From assembly GCA_003117195.1 (NCBI GenBank), contig BDSI01000026.1:124001-188000 (forward strand): a DNA stretch of 64,000 nt, read 5' to 3'. The translations under genes and the position numbers were made by a program. The DNA comes from Eudorina sp. 2006-703-Eu-15. Taxonomy: Eukaryota > Chlorophyta > Chlorophyceae > Chlamydomonadales > Volvocaceae. This document shows, in pieces, positions 53,141 to 64,000 of this stretch (within the stretch, counting starts at the first letter, position 1; each line of letters opens with the position of its first letter). The notes under the pieces were generated by a model. The model did not search any database and was not told the origin of the DNA. It saw only the letters and a list, made by a program, of their open reading frames with translations.

Positions 53141-55858
53141 GGCGACAGCCCGTCCGGCGGGTGCACCTGTCGTGCTGCTGCTGCTGCTCTCAAACTGTCG
53201 TACGATCGTCGTAATGCGCAGTCGGCTCGTCGTCGCGGGGGGAAAGCTTGGTAGGTGGAGAGGGGGGTTTCGCGCACGGGCCGGTCGAAAGCCGTTCGGT
53301 CTGTCGAGGGAAAGACGGACCCATAACCCCAGGGGTAAAAATCAACACTGCCCAGACACTCCGGTCTCTTCTCTAAACACCCCCGGGGAACATGGGGGGG
53401 CGCGTTGGGGTTTCGGAGCATGTGGGCGTGCCTCCCTGCGTCTCAAGTCGCCTCGGCCGTCAGGTGTCAAGCAGGTGTCTGTCCCTCCCCGGCGTCTCTG
53501 CGGGCCTCTCCCTCGCCCCCACCCGGTGGCCCCGGGCCCCCCGCGCCCTCCCCTGGAGTCTCTGCGGCCCCCCGCGATCGAAGTCCCAGAGGTACGGCGC
53601 CCGCGAGCTCCTCTTTAGTCGGCCGTCCCCCTTGCGCCCCGCCTCTCAATCTGGTGGGTGGTCACTGCGGACGCCCCCGGGTCAAGCGCTCAACCCCCCG
53701 CCCGCCCCGCCCCCCCGGGGAGGAAAGGGCGACAGGAGGGTGACAGGACGTTCGGTGCCTTGTTTCGCCGTTCGAGATCCAGGGTTAGGCAGGGTAGCTC
53801 CAGGGACCCTCGGGGACCCTCGGGGACCCATCTCGGGGGGTGGTGTCCTGCAGGGGATGACGAGGATACTGATGGCGCAGCAAAGAGGTCGACCGAACCG
53901 AGGTGGTGCCGTATGTTTGGGATGGGCGGGCGAGGCAGGACGTCGGCCGGCCGCGCGGGCGTTGGCCCGATCCGCGTGACCCGCGGGTCGCGGTCTCTCT
54001 CTCTCTCTGGACGTGCGGCATTGCGGTGTGCGTGCGGCTCTGAGGCACGCGCCCACCAACCGACCCATGGGTCACGCTGTACGGGTCTGTGCGGCCGGCG
54101 TCGTGCGCTCCGAAGCGCCCTCGACTCGAGCTTCTTCCCGGACCCGCAGTCCCCACCCACCCCTGGGAGGGGGGCGGAGGGAGGGTTAGGGCTTAGGGGG
54201 CACTGCGGCACATCGTGTGGGTCGCGATCCCGTATTTTGGTTTCGGAGCGCCGCGGGAGGGTGAGCTGACACGGACGACTGCGGGTACTGCGCTGATGGG
54301 CGCGAGCGGGAGGATGAGGAAGGGAGCGAGCGCATCCGCGTGGTTTCTGCCATCGCGCCTGATGGTCACATCTCGGCGGGTGTGTGTGTGGCCAAGGCGG
54401 CGGTGTGGGTCAACTGCGCGGGCACCGAGCAGGCCAGGGGTCCGTTTTGTGCGTGCGCGTACGTGATTTGAAGGGCGACAGGCAGGGGCGGTTCCTCGCT
54501 GGGGGGTGCGCTGGGTGGGATACGCCGGGGAGGGGGAGGGGGGCGGTGCTGACACGGCTGTTCGACGGTTGCTGGCGGTGCCTTGCGGTGGCTCCAACGG
54601 GAGGTACGGCGACACCACGCGACCGCAAGCTCTTCCGTCGTTTCCGGGCTCTCGCGCGCAATTTCTAGCACATATCGCGTGGCCGGGTGGCTCCGAAGCC
54701 ACTCACCCAGGGCTCGGCAGGGCTGGCCCGTTGGAAAGCCCGGGCGGGTGCCAGCGTCCGCGATTAGTACCAAGAATAAGTATCAGACAAAGGATACCTT
54801 TATCTTGCAGCATGACAGTTTCAACGGGCCCAGCGGATAGCAACCCCAGTTTCGCGGCTTGACGCGCCCGGTGCTCTTATCATATTACATATATATTTGA
54901 ATATTATGACAGCCCCGTCCATGCTGACTCAGTGTGCGCGACGGCCGGATAACGGCTGTACTGAAAGGCCGCCGACTCGTGAACCTGCGCCTATGCAGCC
55001 TATGCCCGCTCCTGTCATTTGTCATAATTTGGCTGTGTTAACAAATGATCAGCCAGCCGAGAACGACCAGCGCACATCGCGGTCCCGTACGCAGGTTTCA
55101 TGTCGAAAGCGGGTGCACCGTGATCGACGTAATAATTTGACAGAAGTTTGCAGTAGCTCCACAGCTGTCGGGCCCTTCCGCGCTGGCGTAGTGGCCGAGT
55201 AGAGCTCGGTACCGGAGCGGGCAAGTATCTTTCCGGGCTGCGTCAGTTTGACATGTAGTTTGACACGTCAATACATCGAAAGACCAACTTTACTGGGAGA
55301 CAAGGGTTTCGAACGGGCTGTGGGGGTTGACTAGCTGTCGTGTGTTGTCCCCGAGGGTACGGCGGACGAGTTCAGCGCAATTCTGACCTTGACTCCTCTT
55401 TGGGGTGTGTGCTCATTCTGAAACCTACACTATATGTATTATCTTTGTCTACCTGTAAGGCGTTTGATAGGCCATCCCGCGCGGAAATCGTAGTACCAAC
55501 CCTGTTGATGACGATCAGCAGCCAAACATGGTTGAACTGATGCAGCATTAAGGCGCTACGGCGTTGCGAGCTGCGTTTCGGTGGCGGCTCGCTGTCATCG
55601 GGCCTCCCAAGCTGCGTCCGCGACGTCGATTAAAGTAATTGGCCGCGGAACGCGCTTTTCCATTCAACTTGGTATCAAATCCCCGACTTTTGGGACATCG
55701 CTTTGCTCCGCTCCCACCTAGCTGGTCGCCATCACCAACAGCAAAAATGCTTGCAAAGGCTGTGCGCGACTCTCAATCGGCTTTCACGGTCCTGTAAATG
55801 TGAAACAGGCTTTACGCTACAAAACTGGCCTCCGAGCAACCCGACGAGTCTTGTCGCA
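53141..55858. other. 2.7-kb spacer between the peptidase and VARL genes; no gene recognised
   Basis: 53.2-54.7 kb is C/G-rich with open but unrecognisable frames and two exact palindromes (GACCCGCGGGTC at 53978-53989, GACCCATGGGTC at 54062-54073). From about 54.75 to 55.85 kb the sequence is richer in A+T and is the likely upstream region, or 5' UTR with introns, of the VARL gene. Confidence 0.5.
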
Positions 55859-56908
55859 ATGCTGCTGGGCGATGCTCAGCCAACAGCAACGGCACGGCAG
55901 GCGAACGGCCAAACATTCGGCCAGCAAGAGGTGTGGAACACGTTCCGGGATCAGACACAGCAGCCTTTCCGGCATGACTACTCTGGTGTGGTCGGTGACC
56001 ACGCACAACACCAGCACCAATACCTTCCCAACTCCCCGCCAAGCCAGCGCTGCGACGCCTTCTCACCTGACCCCTACCACTTCCAGCAGTTGCAGCACCC
56101 GTACGCGTTCCGAAACCCGTACGGCGGTCCCTTGAGCGGTATTCAGCGCCCCGGGGGTCTCCCCTACCATCCCTCTGTCCCCTCCTCCGTCCCGCCCGCC
56201 ACCTCCGCCGTTCCCTCCGTGGCCGATGCCACTTCGCCGTACAGCCAACTGACTGCAGCCGCCGCGGCGCCGCTGCATCCCGGCGGAGCGGATCCGGGGG
56301 GCTGCGCCGTCCCCCACCAAGACTCCCCGTACGCCGACGACCTGCCCGTCCCACGGGTCGCAGCGCCGTCCCACGGGTCGGTGTCCAGATGTGCGTCGAT
56401 GCCGCTCCCAGCCTCCTCGTACCGTACGACGTTAGGCCGATGGCCGCAGAGCGCCTGGGCTCAACCGGCGGAGCCTCTGGCGGTTTCTCCCGGAGAGACA
56501 TTCCCGCGGCTCGGTGAATGGGCGAACCCGCTCGCGAATGCCACCTACGACGCCGCCGCGGCAGCCGACGCGGCCGCGCCGGTGGCTGTCAGTGCGTTTG
56601 GTAGCGGAGGTGCTGTTGGCGGCGGCGGCGGCGGCGGCGGTGGGCATCTGGCTTTCGGCGCCCCAGGTGCCACGGGGCTGGCGCCGCTCGTTGACGGCGG
56701 CGGCGGATGCGGGTACGGCGGCGGCGGCGGCGCGACGGTCACGCTTCCCGGCGGGCGGCTCCTGTCCGAAACCCGATCAGTGCCGCTGCCCGCCGTTGGC
56801 TCGACGCTAACGGCAACCGCGGCGGCCCCGCCGCCGCCGCCGCCGCCGCATTACTTCACGTCGAGGCAGTTAGCCAGGGAGTTTCCGTTCGATGGGCGTG
56901 GCAGCGGC

Positions 56909-56939
<31 letters not shown>

Positions 56940-59900
56940 GTGCAGCGTCCTTCTCCGCACCGTTATTGAGTTTGCCGCCCCTGGCGGGTGGCGAAGCCCC
57001 CGAGCCCGACGATGACCCGCGGGACACCATGTGCCAGCTGACGGCGCCGCTGCCGACTGCGGCGGCGGCGGCGGCGCCGCCGCCGCCACCGATGGCCATG
57101 GACACCAGTCCTCCACTACAGCAGACGGATGTGTACACATCTGCCGTGCTCGACGTCGGAAGGGGGCTGTCCGGCGGCCACGACGAGTACGACGCCGGCA
57201 CTGCGCCGGGCGCTCGACGACCGGTTACGACAGCGGTGGCGTTCGTACAGGCGCGAAGCCAATTTAGGACAACGGCCGATGGCTGGGCTCTAGGGGCGGA
57301 TCTGGGCCTGCCTGGAGGCGGCAGGCCATCCAATCGTGGCAAGGAAACCGTCACTGACCCATGGGTCAAGGTGGAGAGTGTGGCGGCGGCACAGGATCCG
57401 GGGCCGCTGTCGACCTACAGGCCGGTGGGCTGCGATGGCAATAGCGGTGGAGAGGGCGACATGGCGGAAGCGGGAGCGGTGGAGTTGTATTTAGTCGATC
57501 CTTTCGCGTCGACGTCGACTGCTGTTCCCGAGGCGGCGCCAGCGCAGTCTGACGTCGACGTCGACGACGCCGGGCCGGATGCGACTGGGGATCTGGCCGC
57601 GGCGCCGGCCCCAGAAGAGACGCCGACGGCAGACAACGCCATTACCGCGACTGTCGCTAACGACAACAGGCTTGCTGCAGCCGCCGCCGCTGCCACAGCC
57701 GCCGCCGCGGCCAGCGGCGGCGGCGGCAGCGGCGGCTCCGCCAAGCAGGACTCGTTCCGCACTCAGTCGCACCTTCGCAGCAAGTCCAGCTCCCGGGGCG
57801 CCGCCGCGGCGTCGGCGTCGGGGACCACGGCTGTGGCGGCGGCGGCGGCGGCGGACACCGGGTCCCTGCCGGCGCCCGTACAAGTGCAGGTGGCGTCGAG
57901 GAGCAAACGCAAGGCGGATCCCTCTGGAGGCGGTGGCGGGCGGGGCTCCCGGGGCCCCAGGGACGGCGTCATGCGCGGCGTCGTGGGTGTGTTTCACCCG
58001 CGGCTGTATCTGACGGGCGGAGACTGCATCGAGTGCGGCTCGGAAATGATGAGTCGCGGCAGGTACGACAGTGTACGACACTGGGTGTTTGACTTCACTG
58101 TTGAGGCAGCAGTTGAGGTCGTGCGGCTGTGGCGGCATCTGTTCCGCAAGTGGACGTGGATTGCCGTACATGTCCTGCCGTACAGGCGGTGACCATCTAC
58201 AATATACGTGTATATATATTTGTGTTTGTGGTTGATATGTGCTGCTGTGCTGCTTCGTGTTCTGTGCCGCGTGCTGTACGGCGTGCTGCTGACCTGCCGT
58301 ACAGATTTGAGCGGCTGGCCGGCACCGCCACCGCCAAGTGGCACGTCAGCATCAAGGTGCTCCCCTCGGGAGTCACGCTGGGCAGGTGGCTGCAGCAACA
58401 CGGCCTGCCCATACTGCAGGTGGGTGGCTGGCTGGCCCCTGTCGCCTGTGCCGTGACGTGGGCAGGGCGGGTGGGATGGGGCAAGCAGGAAGGTTCGTAA
58501 GGCGGTTGAGTGGGTTGAGATGGGTTTTGGGGAGGTGTGAGTGAAGCGATTGGAAGGAGGAGCAATCGTTGACGGGCAGTGGGTGCCCGAGGGTTGGTTG
58601 CCTGGGGGCGGTACGCGGTTCGAGTGTACGAATATGTACGGACGTACGGAGATACGGTTCTTGACCCAGATGACCAACAGGTCCCTCCGTGGCCGTTCTT
58701 CCTCTCGTTATTCAGGGTCGGCCGCGGCGACGGCAGCCGCCACCGGCGCAGGGCGATCCGGATCCGGATCCAGATGAGACAGAAGATGAGGATCGCGGGG
58801 ACCGCAGCCGGCAGCCCGCAGCCGCGCCAACACGGGCGGCGACGGCGGCAGCCCGGGAGGAGGAGGAAGAGGAGGATGGCCCGGTTGGGATGGAGCTATG
58901 TGTTGAGGAGGGTGGGTCGACGGAGGGGCAGCCGGACAAGATGCGGCAGCTGGGAGCTGCGGCCGCTGCCGCTGCCGCTGCCGCTGCCGCTGCCGCCACA
59001 CAACCCAGCGACAGCGGCGGCGAGATCGGTGCGCCGCCTGCTGGTGCTGGTGCTGCTGATGCTGCTGCGGCGGCGGCGCCCCCGGGGCCGCATTGTGCGC
59101 TTCAGGACAACGAACAGAGACAGCAGCAAACCCAACAACATCATCCTCATCATTATTATCAACCTCATCATCATCAGCAGCAGGAACAGGAACAGCAGCA
59201 GCAGCAGGCGCAGGAAGACGAACAGCAGCAGGTACCATCTAAGGGGGCCCGGCATCCCACCGATACCAACGGCTCTCGGCATTATCAGCAACTGATGCAG
59301 CAGCAGCACCAGCTGCAGCAACAGGAAACGCAGCACCTGCAGCAGTTACGCAGATCGCAGCAAGAATCAGCCAACAAGCAGCAGCGGACGTTGCCGCAGC
59401 AGCAAGGATCTCAAATGCAAGGTTCACAGCAGCAATGGCGCAGCCGCGGGCCCGAGTTCGAGAAGCCCTCGATGTTCGGACATGACGTAAGTTTCGGAGG
59501 CGTCGCGAAGGCTGCAGCGGAGAACAAGTCTGATGCGACGTTTCGGGTCACCGAGGGTGGCGGCGGCGGCGGCGCCGGCGCCGCCGCCGCTGCTGATGGT
59601 GGCGGTGGCGGTGGTGGTGCTGACGCCGCCGTCGCCAACGGAGGCGACTCGACGGCCGCCGCCCGCGATTTCCACGGCGCCATGGATGCCGTGCATGTTG
59701 CACCATCGCCGGTGATGGGAGCTGACGGCTTTGCCGCCGCCGCCGCCGACGCTGCCTCGGTTGGACTGGACCCGATTATGACCCATCGGTCTCTGTCGTT
59801 GGCCTTGCCTCCGCGGCGACGTCCACCGGTCATGGTCAACTACCAACGGCATCCAACGGTCACTTCCGGGCCCTATGACGAATGGAACCGTCCCGTCAGA

Positions 59901-61427
59901 GGCGGCGGGGATCGTTCGGAGGGCGGCGCCGCCGGCGCGGGTGCCCTGCCCGACGCCGCCGGCGTGCCATGGCCGGCACCGCCGGCTCTACAGCCGCAGC
60001 AGCAGTTGCGGCAACCGCTGTTGCCACATGAGCTTCATACCAGACATATGCCCTACCAGCCACGTCAGCGGCAGCGGGATACGGCGCCACTGCAGGCCTT
60101 CCGTTCTCTTCCTGCGCCGATGGAGGATGTGCTGCTCCACGCGGCGGATGGCCCCGGCGGCGCTGCCTGTGGCGGCACCTGGCAGCAGCCCCACATCGCC
60201 TCCGCCGCCGCCGCCGCCGCCCCCGCCGCCGCCCCCGCCGCCGCCGCCGTCACCGGCCACGGCGCCGACGTCGCCGCCGATGTCACCAGTCCCGACAGCG
60301 GAGCCTCCAGCAGCAACAACTGCGCGCCGGCGACCTCGGGCTGCGGGCGCGCCACGGCCACTAGTAGCGTCGCCGCAGGCAACACCGCCGCCGCCGCCGC
60401 GAACACCGCCGCCGCCGCCGCCGCCGCCACCACCATGACGCCAAGCGCCGGAACGCCGTTTCCTTCGCGACCCAAGAGCCGCGGCGGTTTCGGAGCGATG
60501 TGGGCGCAGCACGGCGGGGCTTGGGTTCCCGACGGGTCCACCGCCGGTCTGCTGTCGGGCGACGCGTCGCCTGCCGGCTTCGGCGGCAGTCAGCAACCGG
60601 TTGTCGGTTGGGGCCCTGGCGAACGAGGCCGCGGTGCCGTACCCCTCGGCCGCCACCTCGCCGCCGGTGCGCCGTACCGTCAGCACGCTCTGCCGTACCC
60701 CAAACTCGACGCGCCGCAGGATCGGCCGTACATCTCTGGCGGCGCCGCAGGAAGCGCCACGCCCACGTCCCAGCCCACCACCGTACACACCAGTGGAGGC
60801 AGTAGCGGCAGTAGCTCGAGCGTTTTCGCGCCTCGGGGATCGGGAGGAGCGGTGGGTCTGTATGCCAGCCCGCCCAACACGCTGCCGCGACATGCTAGCT
60901 TCCCGGGCGGCGGCGCCGCGCCGGTTCTTTCGGGAGGCGACGCGGCGGCAGCACCTTGTCGTACAATGGGGCCAGATGCGACGGCGATGGAGTCACTTCG
61001 GGGCGGCGGACGTGCTCCAGGGTGGGGTCTCGGCGCGTGGGGTACTCCAGGTTCGGTTCCGGAGCAAGTTTACACGCCGTCGTACAAGTTCCACCCAGGC
61101 CACCCGGCGGAGTCAAGGGGCAGGCGGTTGGTGTCGGGAGGTGCGTACGACAGGGACGCGGCGGCGGGCGTGCCGGGTGGCGGTGGGCATCCTCGGCTGC
61201 CGACGATGTCGTACCCGGGAGTTGTGCCGCCAGTGCCGCTGCCGCAGTCGGCACAGCAGCAGCAGCAACAACAACAACAACAACAGCAACAACAGCAACA
61301 GCAATTAAAGCAGCAGCAACAGCAGCAGCAACAGCAGTTACAGCAACAACAGCAGCAGCAGCAGCAGTTACAGCAACAACAGCAACAGCAACAACAGCAG
61401 TTACAGCAACAACAGGAACAGCAGCAA

Positions 61428-61463
<36 letters not shown>

Positions 61464-61594
61464 TTACAGCAGCAGTTACAGCAACAGCAGGCCATGGCCG
61501 CACCGGTGCCGAATTACAGATCGCAACCGGGGCGACCCCTGCCCCGGCTGCCGCCGATGTTCCTCTCCGACACGAGGGGCTTGCTACTGCCGTC

Positions 61595-61635
<41 letters not shown>

Positions 61636-62032
61636 TTCCGTCTCCACCGGCTGTTGAGGTGTGGCAACATTCGCCGCCGCCGCAGTCCGAGCCCGAGTTC
61701 GAGCAGGGGGGCCCCACGACGCGGCTCTCGTCCAGGCTGGGCCTTGGTGGCTCTCAGGGCGACCCACGGGTCGGTAATGACCCACGGGCCGGGAGTGACC
61801 CACGGGTCGGAAGGGGCTTTGCGACCATGTACGGGCGCGCCTTGGAGTTGCCTGCGGATGCCGGGCCTTCGTCGGGCGCCCCAGCTTGGGCATCCAACAA
61901 TTCATCTGGATACTTGCCGTACCACCAGCTGCGGGTTCAGCAACCGCAGGTTCAGGGGCAGGCTCAGTGGCAGCGGCAGCAGCAGTTTCAGGAGCAACAG
62001 GAGCAACAGCAACAACAGTATGAGCAGCATGA

Positions 62033-62064
<32 letters not shown>

Positions 62065-62192
62065 GGCCCACAGACTTGCGCATTGGAGTCACTGCTGTCA
62101 CTGCTGCTGCAGCGGGGGGACCTTTTGCGCCGCCGGGGGCAGGGGAAGGGGCGATTCAGATGCCGGTGCCTTGGCAGGCTTGGGCAACCTAG
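55859..62192 (+). CDS. VARL-domain (SAND-like) protein of the volvocine regA/rls family; 3 coding exons
   Basis: Exons 55859-58062, 58305-58419, 58716-62192 (stop TAG) give 5,796 nt, 1,931 residues. The VARL domain spans about residues 709-773 and is assembled across both introns: VFHPRLYLTGGDCIECGSEM, then MSRGR joined to FERLAGTATAKWHVSIKVLP, then SGVTLGRWLQQHGLPILQ, continuing GRPRRRQPPPAQGDPDPDPD in exon 3. The KWHVSIKV part corresponds to the SAND DNA-binding core. The rest is low complexity: Gly/Ala/Pro-rich exon 1, acidic and His/Gln-rich start of exon 3, Ala-rich middle, and a roughly 80-residue Gln tract at about residues 1620-1700. Volvox RegA, a nuclear repressor that keeps somatic cells non-reproductive, is about half this length, so this may be a paralogue, a species with expanded repeats, or a model with missed introns in exon 3. 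The start is the first in-frame ATG; the frame is open further upstream to 55703, so 5' exons are possible. DNA binding and repression are inferred from the family. Confidence 0.88.
57356..57367. repeat. Palindrome GACCCATGGGTC inside coding sequence
   Basis: This exact copy of the dispersed palindrome is read in frame as part of TDPWVKV in exon 1 of the VARL gene. Near-copies GTCCCACGGGTCG occur at about 56348 and 56364 in the same exon. Confidence 0.9.
61252..61490 (+). repeat. CAG/CAA repeat encoding polyglutamine
   Basis: A mixed CAG/CAA tract with a few TTA (Leu) and single Lys and Glu codons encodes about 80 residues. A second pure CAG run at about 61597-61631 encodes 12 Gln. The CAG/CAA mixture shows selection or old age rather than fresh slippage for the first tract; the second is nearly pure. 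Confidence 0.95.
61761..61808. repeat. Triple palindrome cluster in VARL exon 3
   Basis: GACCCACGGGTC at 61761-61772 and 61797-61808 and a one-base variant GACCCACGGGCC at 61779-61790 are spaced exactly 18 bp apart. They encode DPRVGNDPRAGSDPRVG in frame, so the palindrome repeat has become a short protein repeat. Confidence 0.9.
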
Positions 62193-64000
62193 TATTCTGC
62201 AGGCGGCCAAGGTTCGTTATCAGTTGGCGGTGGGCGGTTTGCCGGCAGTAGTCGACTGCTCGTGCACGGCTGCACGCCGCATGGCCCGCTTGCAAGGCTG
62301 GACAGCGAGCTTCTTGCGTTGAACCCCAGAACTTGTGTTTTTTAGTTGCCGAGTTATCAGTACTTGGAGCTTGTTTGATGTCTGGTATGGCCGGTTGATA
62401 GATTGACGTGTTGCACGACAGTTGGCGGTTGGTAAGCCGCGCCGACGTCGAGCGAGCGACTGCAGAAGGCGGCGCAGGTCAACTCGCAGGTTAATATATG
62501 ATATGTGTATTGCTGTATCGCATAGGTCTAGCAGGGGGGCGTGGCTCTTAAGCTACAAACGGATCGGTACGGCAGGTTGCGTACGACAGGGTGGTCGTTC
62601 GTAGCAGTTGGGACCGCAACAGTGATATACACCCCGAGCCCGAGATTATTCCAGTCCGGGCTTAGCTCGAAGGTGATACCGTAGCTGTCCAGACTAATAA
62701 CGTGGCTGTCATCCTAATACGATATGCCTGCTGAGACGTCGTGCTTTCAAGATTTTAGGACGGGAAACAGGCCAGCGGAACAGACCAGCGGAGCTTAGCT
62801 TAAGGCATTGACGACAAAGAGGCTCTGGACGCGCAATTGTTTGGTGTAGGGCCGGCGGCAGGTTTGGGCGTTGCAAGTTGCGTTGGGCCGGTCGCCGTGA
62901 CTGACTATCACTCCCCGGCGGGTTTGTGTGTGGGGATGCTTCCGAGGCGTAAGGAGAGGCAGAGTCGGACCGGCCAGTCAGGTTTGCGGCATGTGATGAC
63001 GTTGCCCACTGTCCCCGAGCTGAAGCGACCGGGCCGTGTGTAGATGACTTTTCAGGGAGCGAGGGGGAGCAACGCTAGGATGGTTTATTTCGCATTCGCG
63101 ACAGTCGCAGCTGCTTCATGGTTGGTTGCTTTGAGCGCTAGGTGATGAGGAGGACTTTTCCTGGGTGTTGCACGCGCAGGCAACGAACGGCATTGCGGGT
63201 CGAAGCAGGGTTGGGGTGGTAGCGCAAGACGCGCCGATAGACGTGCCGGGACTTAGTTGAAGGGCAAACGGACGTGGGCTGCTACGAGGACCTGAGCTCG
63301 AAGCGTGCGAAGCGTGTGTTAATTGTCGCGCGGGGGACCCGCTTGCGCGGGGGACCCGCTTTCTTGTTGCGCGGCGGACCCGCTGCCGCCGCATAATTTG
63401 TCATCGTGTTACGGATGTTTCTGTTGCGTGTTGCAGTACAGGAATGTAGTTACAGCGCGGCGGTTGTAGTACAGCTTGTTTGGGTGCAGACGGGTCAGAC
63501 AAGGGGCTCGGGGCGGCGTTGGACAGCTGATGTCGCAATGGCGCGTTGCCAGCCCTGGCAGCCTCCCGGCAGCCTAGAACGTGCGTGAGATGTATGCCTG
63601 TTGGCCGTAAGGGTCGTTATTCGTTAGGTTGTTGCAGGACAGGGGGCAGACGCGCTCGGAGGTCTGGGACCCACAGAAGCCACCAGCGCAAGACGGAGAG
63701 CGGGGTAGGTCGGTAGGTAGGTCGGTAGGTAGGTCGGTAGGTAGGTAGGTCGGCAGCCCGGTAGTTAGGCTTGGATTGAGACGGCGTTCTTCGGCGCAGG
63801 CCCCGGCGCCCCCGTACCGCCCCACGGGTCGTCACCAGACGGGGCCGATGTATGGCCGGGTGCGAGCAGCCGCAGCAGCAGCCGCAGCAGCAGCCGCGGC
63901 AGCAGCCGCGGCAGAAGCAATTCATCCGCTTTTGGTCAGGCAGGTTCTCACGACCGGCGCCAAATGAGGTTCTGACCCCAAAGGATCGTTGTGCCGCTCC
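62193..64000. other. 3' flank of the VARL gene; no gene recognised
   Basis: Contains the presumed 3' UTR, a triple GGACCCGCT repeat at about 63325-63385 and a GGTAGGTCGGTAGGTA tract at 63696-63760. A plus-strand open frame at 63776-63967 has a poly-Ala run encoded by GCA/GCC codons and could be the first exon of another gene running off the window, but it has no recognisable domain. Confidence 0.45.

Noticed and set aside
55703..55858. Extending the VARL gene start to 55703
   Set aside because: That position is a TTG codon. The first in-frame ATG is at 55859; upstream coding sequence would need a spliced exon that I could not place.
58896..59336. Antisense frames rich in Leu/Met opposite the VARL exon 3
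   Set aside because: They are shadows of the CAG/CAT-rich sense codons; the sense frame carries the VARL continuation.

Overview
The window looks like nuclear DNA of a volvocine green alga (Volvocaceae and relatives). The evidence is GC-rich, Ala/Gly/Gln-rich exons, many short GT-AG introns packed with minisatellites, flagellar genes, Deg and plant-type signal peptide peptidase genes, a PHD-finger Ty3/gypsy relic, and a VARL/SAND gene of the regA/rls family, which is known from volvocine algae. All gene models come from reading splice sites and reading-frame phase by eye; no transcript data were available.

Layout. 1-8.6 kb is gene-poor: a decayed Ty3/gypsy integrase/PHD fragment (about 4.6-6.0 kb), a possible LINE tail (about 2.8-3.2 kb) and a 22-bp inverted repeat flanking 5.2 kb. 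8.7-18.6 kb (+) is a membrane-anchored cyclic-nucleotide phosphodiesterase; its introns hold a 590-bp polypurine tract and several minisatellites. 18.6-25.4 kb is repeat-rich and shows no gene. 25.4-34.1 kb (-) is a 16-exon Deg protease closest to plastid DEG2, including an 18-nt microexon and a 400-bp CAGA array. 34.9-35.5 kb (-) is a single-exon EF-hand protein, head-to-head with a 7-exon armadillo radial-spoke gene (RSPH14 type, + strand, 36.0-39.9 kb). 42.9-47.1 kb (-) is a 7-exon RCC1-repeat protein, divergent from a signal peptide peptidase (+, 47.7-53.1 kb) that carries a hAT-type MITE in one intron. 55.9-62.2 kb (+) is a 1,931-residue VARL/SAND protein.

Together the genes cover cyclic-nucleotide turnover, plastid and membrane proteolysis, cilium structure and a putative developmental repressor. 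There is no operon logic; the useful context is two divergent gene pairs (EF-hand/RSPH14, RCC1/SPP).

The most unusual signals run across the whole window. One is a dispersed 12-bp palindrome GACCC-RY-GGGTC, found at least 14 times exactly, in introns, intergenic DNA and in frame inside the VARL gene. The other is a dispersed GTAC-centred motif (GTACGGCAG / CTGCCGTAC) that supplies the splice sites of many introns and in several introns sits at both ends in inverted orientation.
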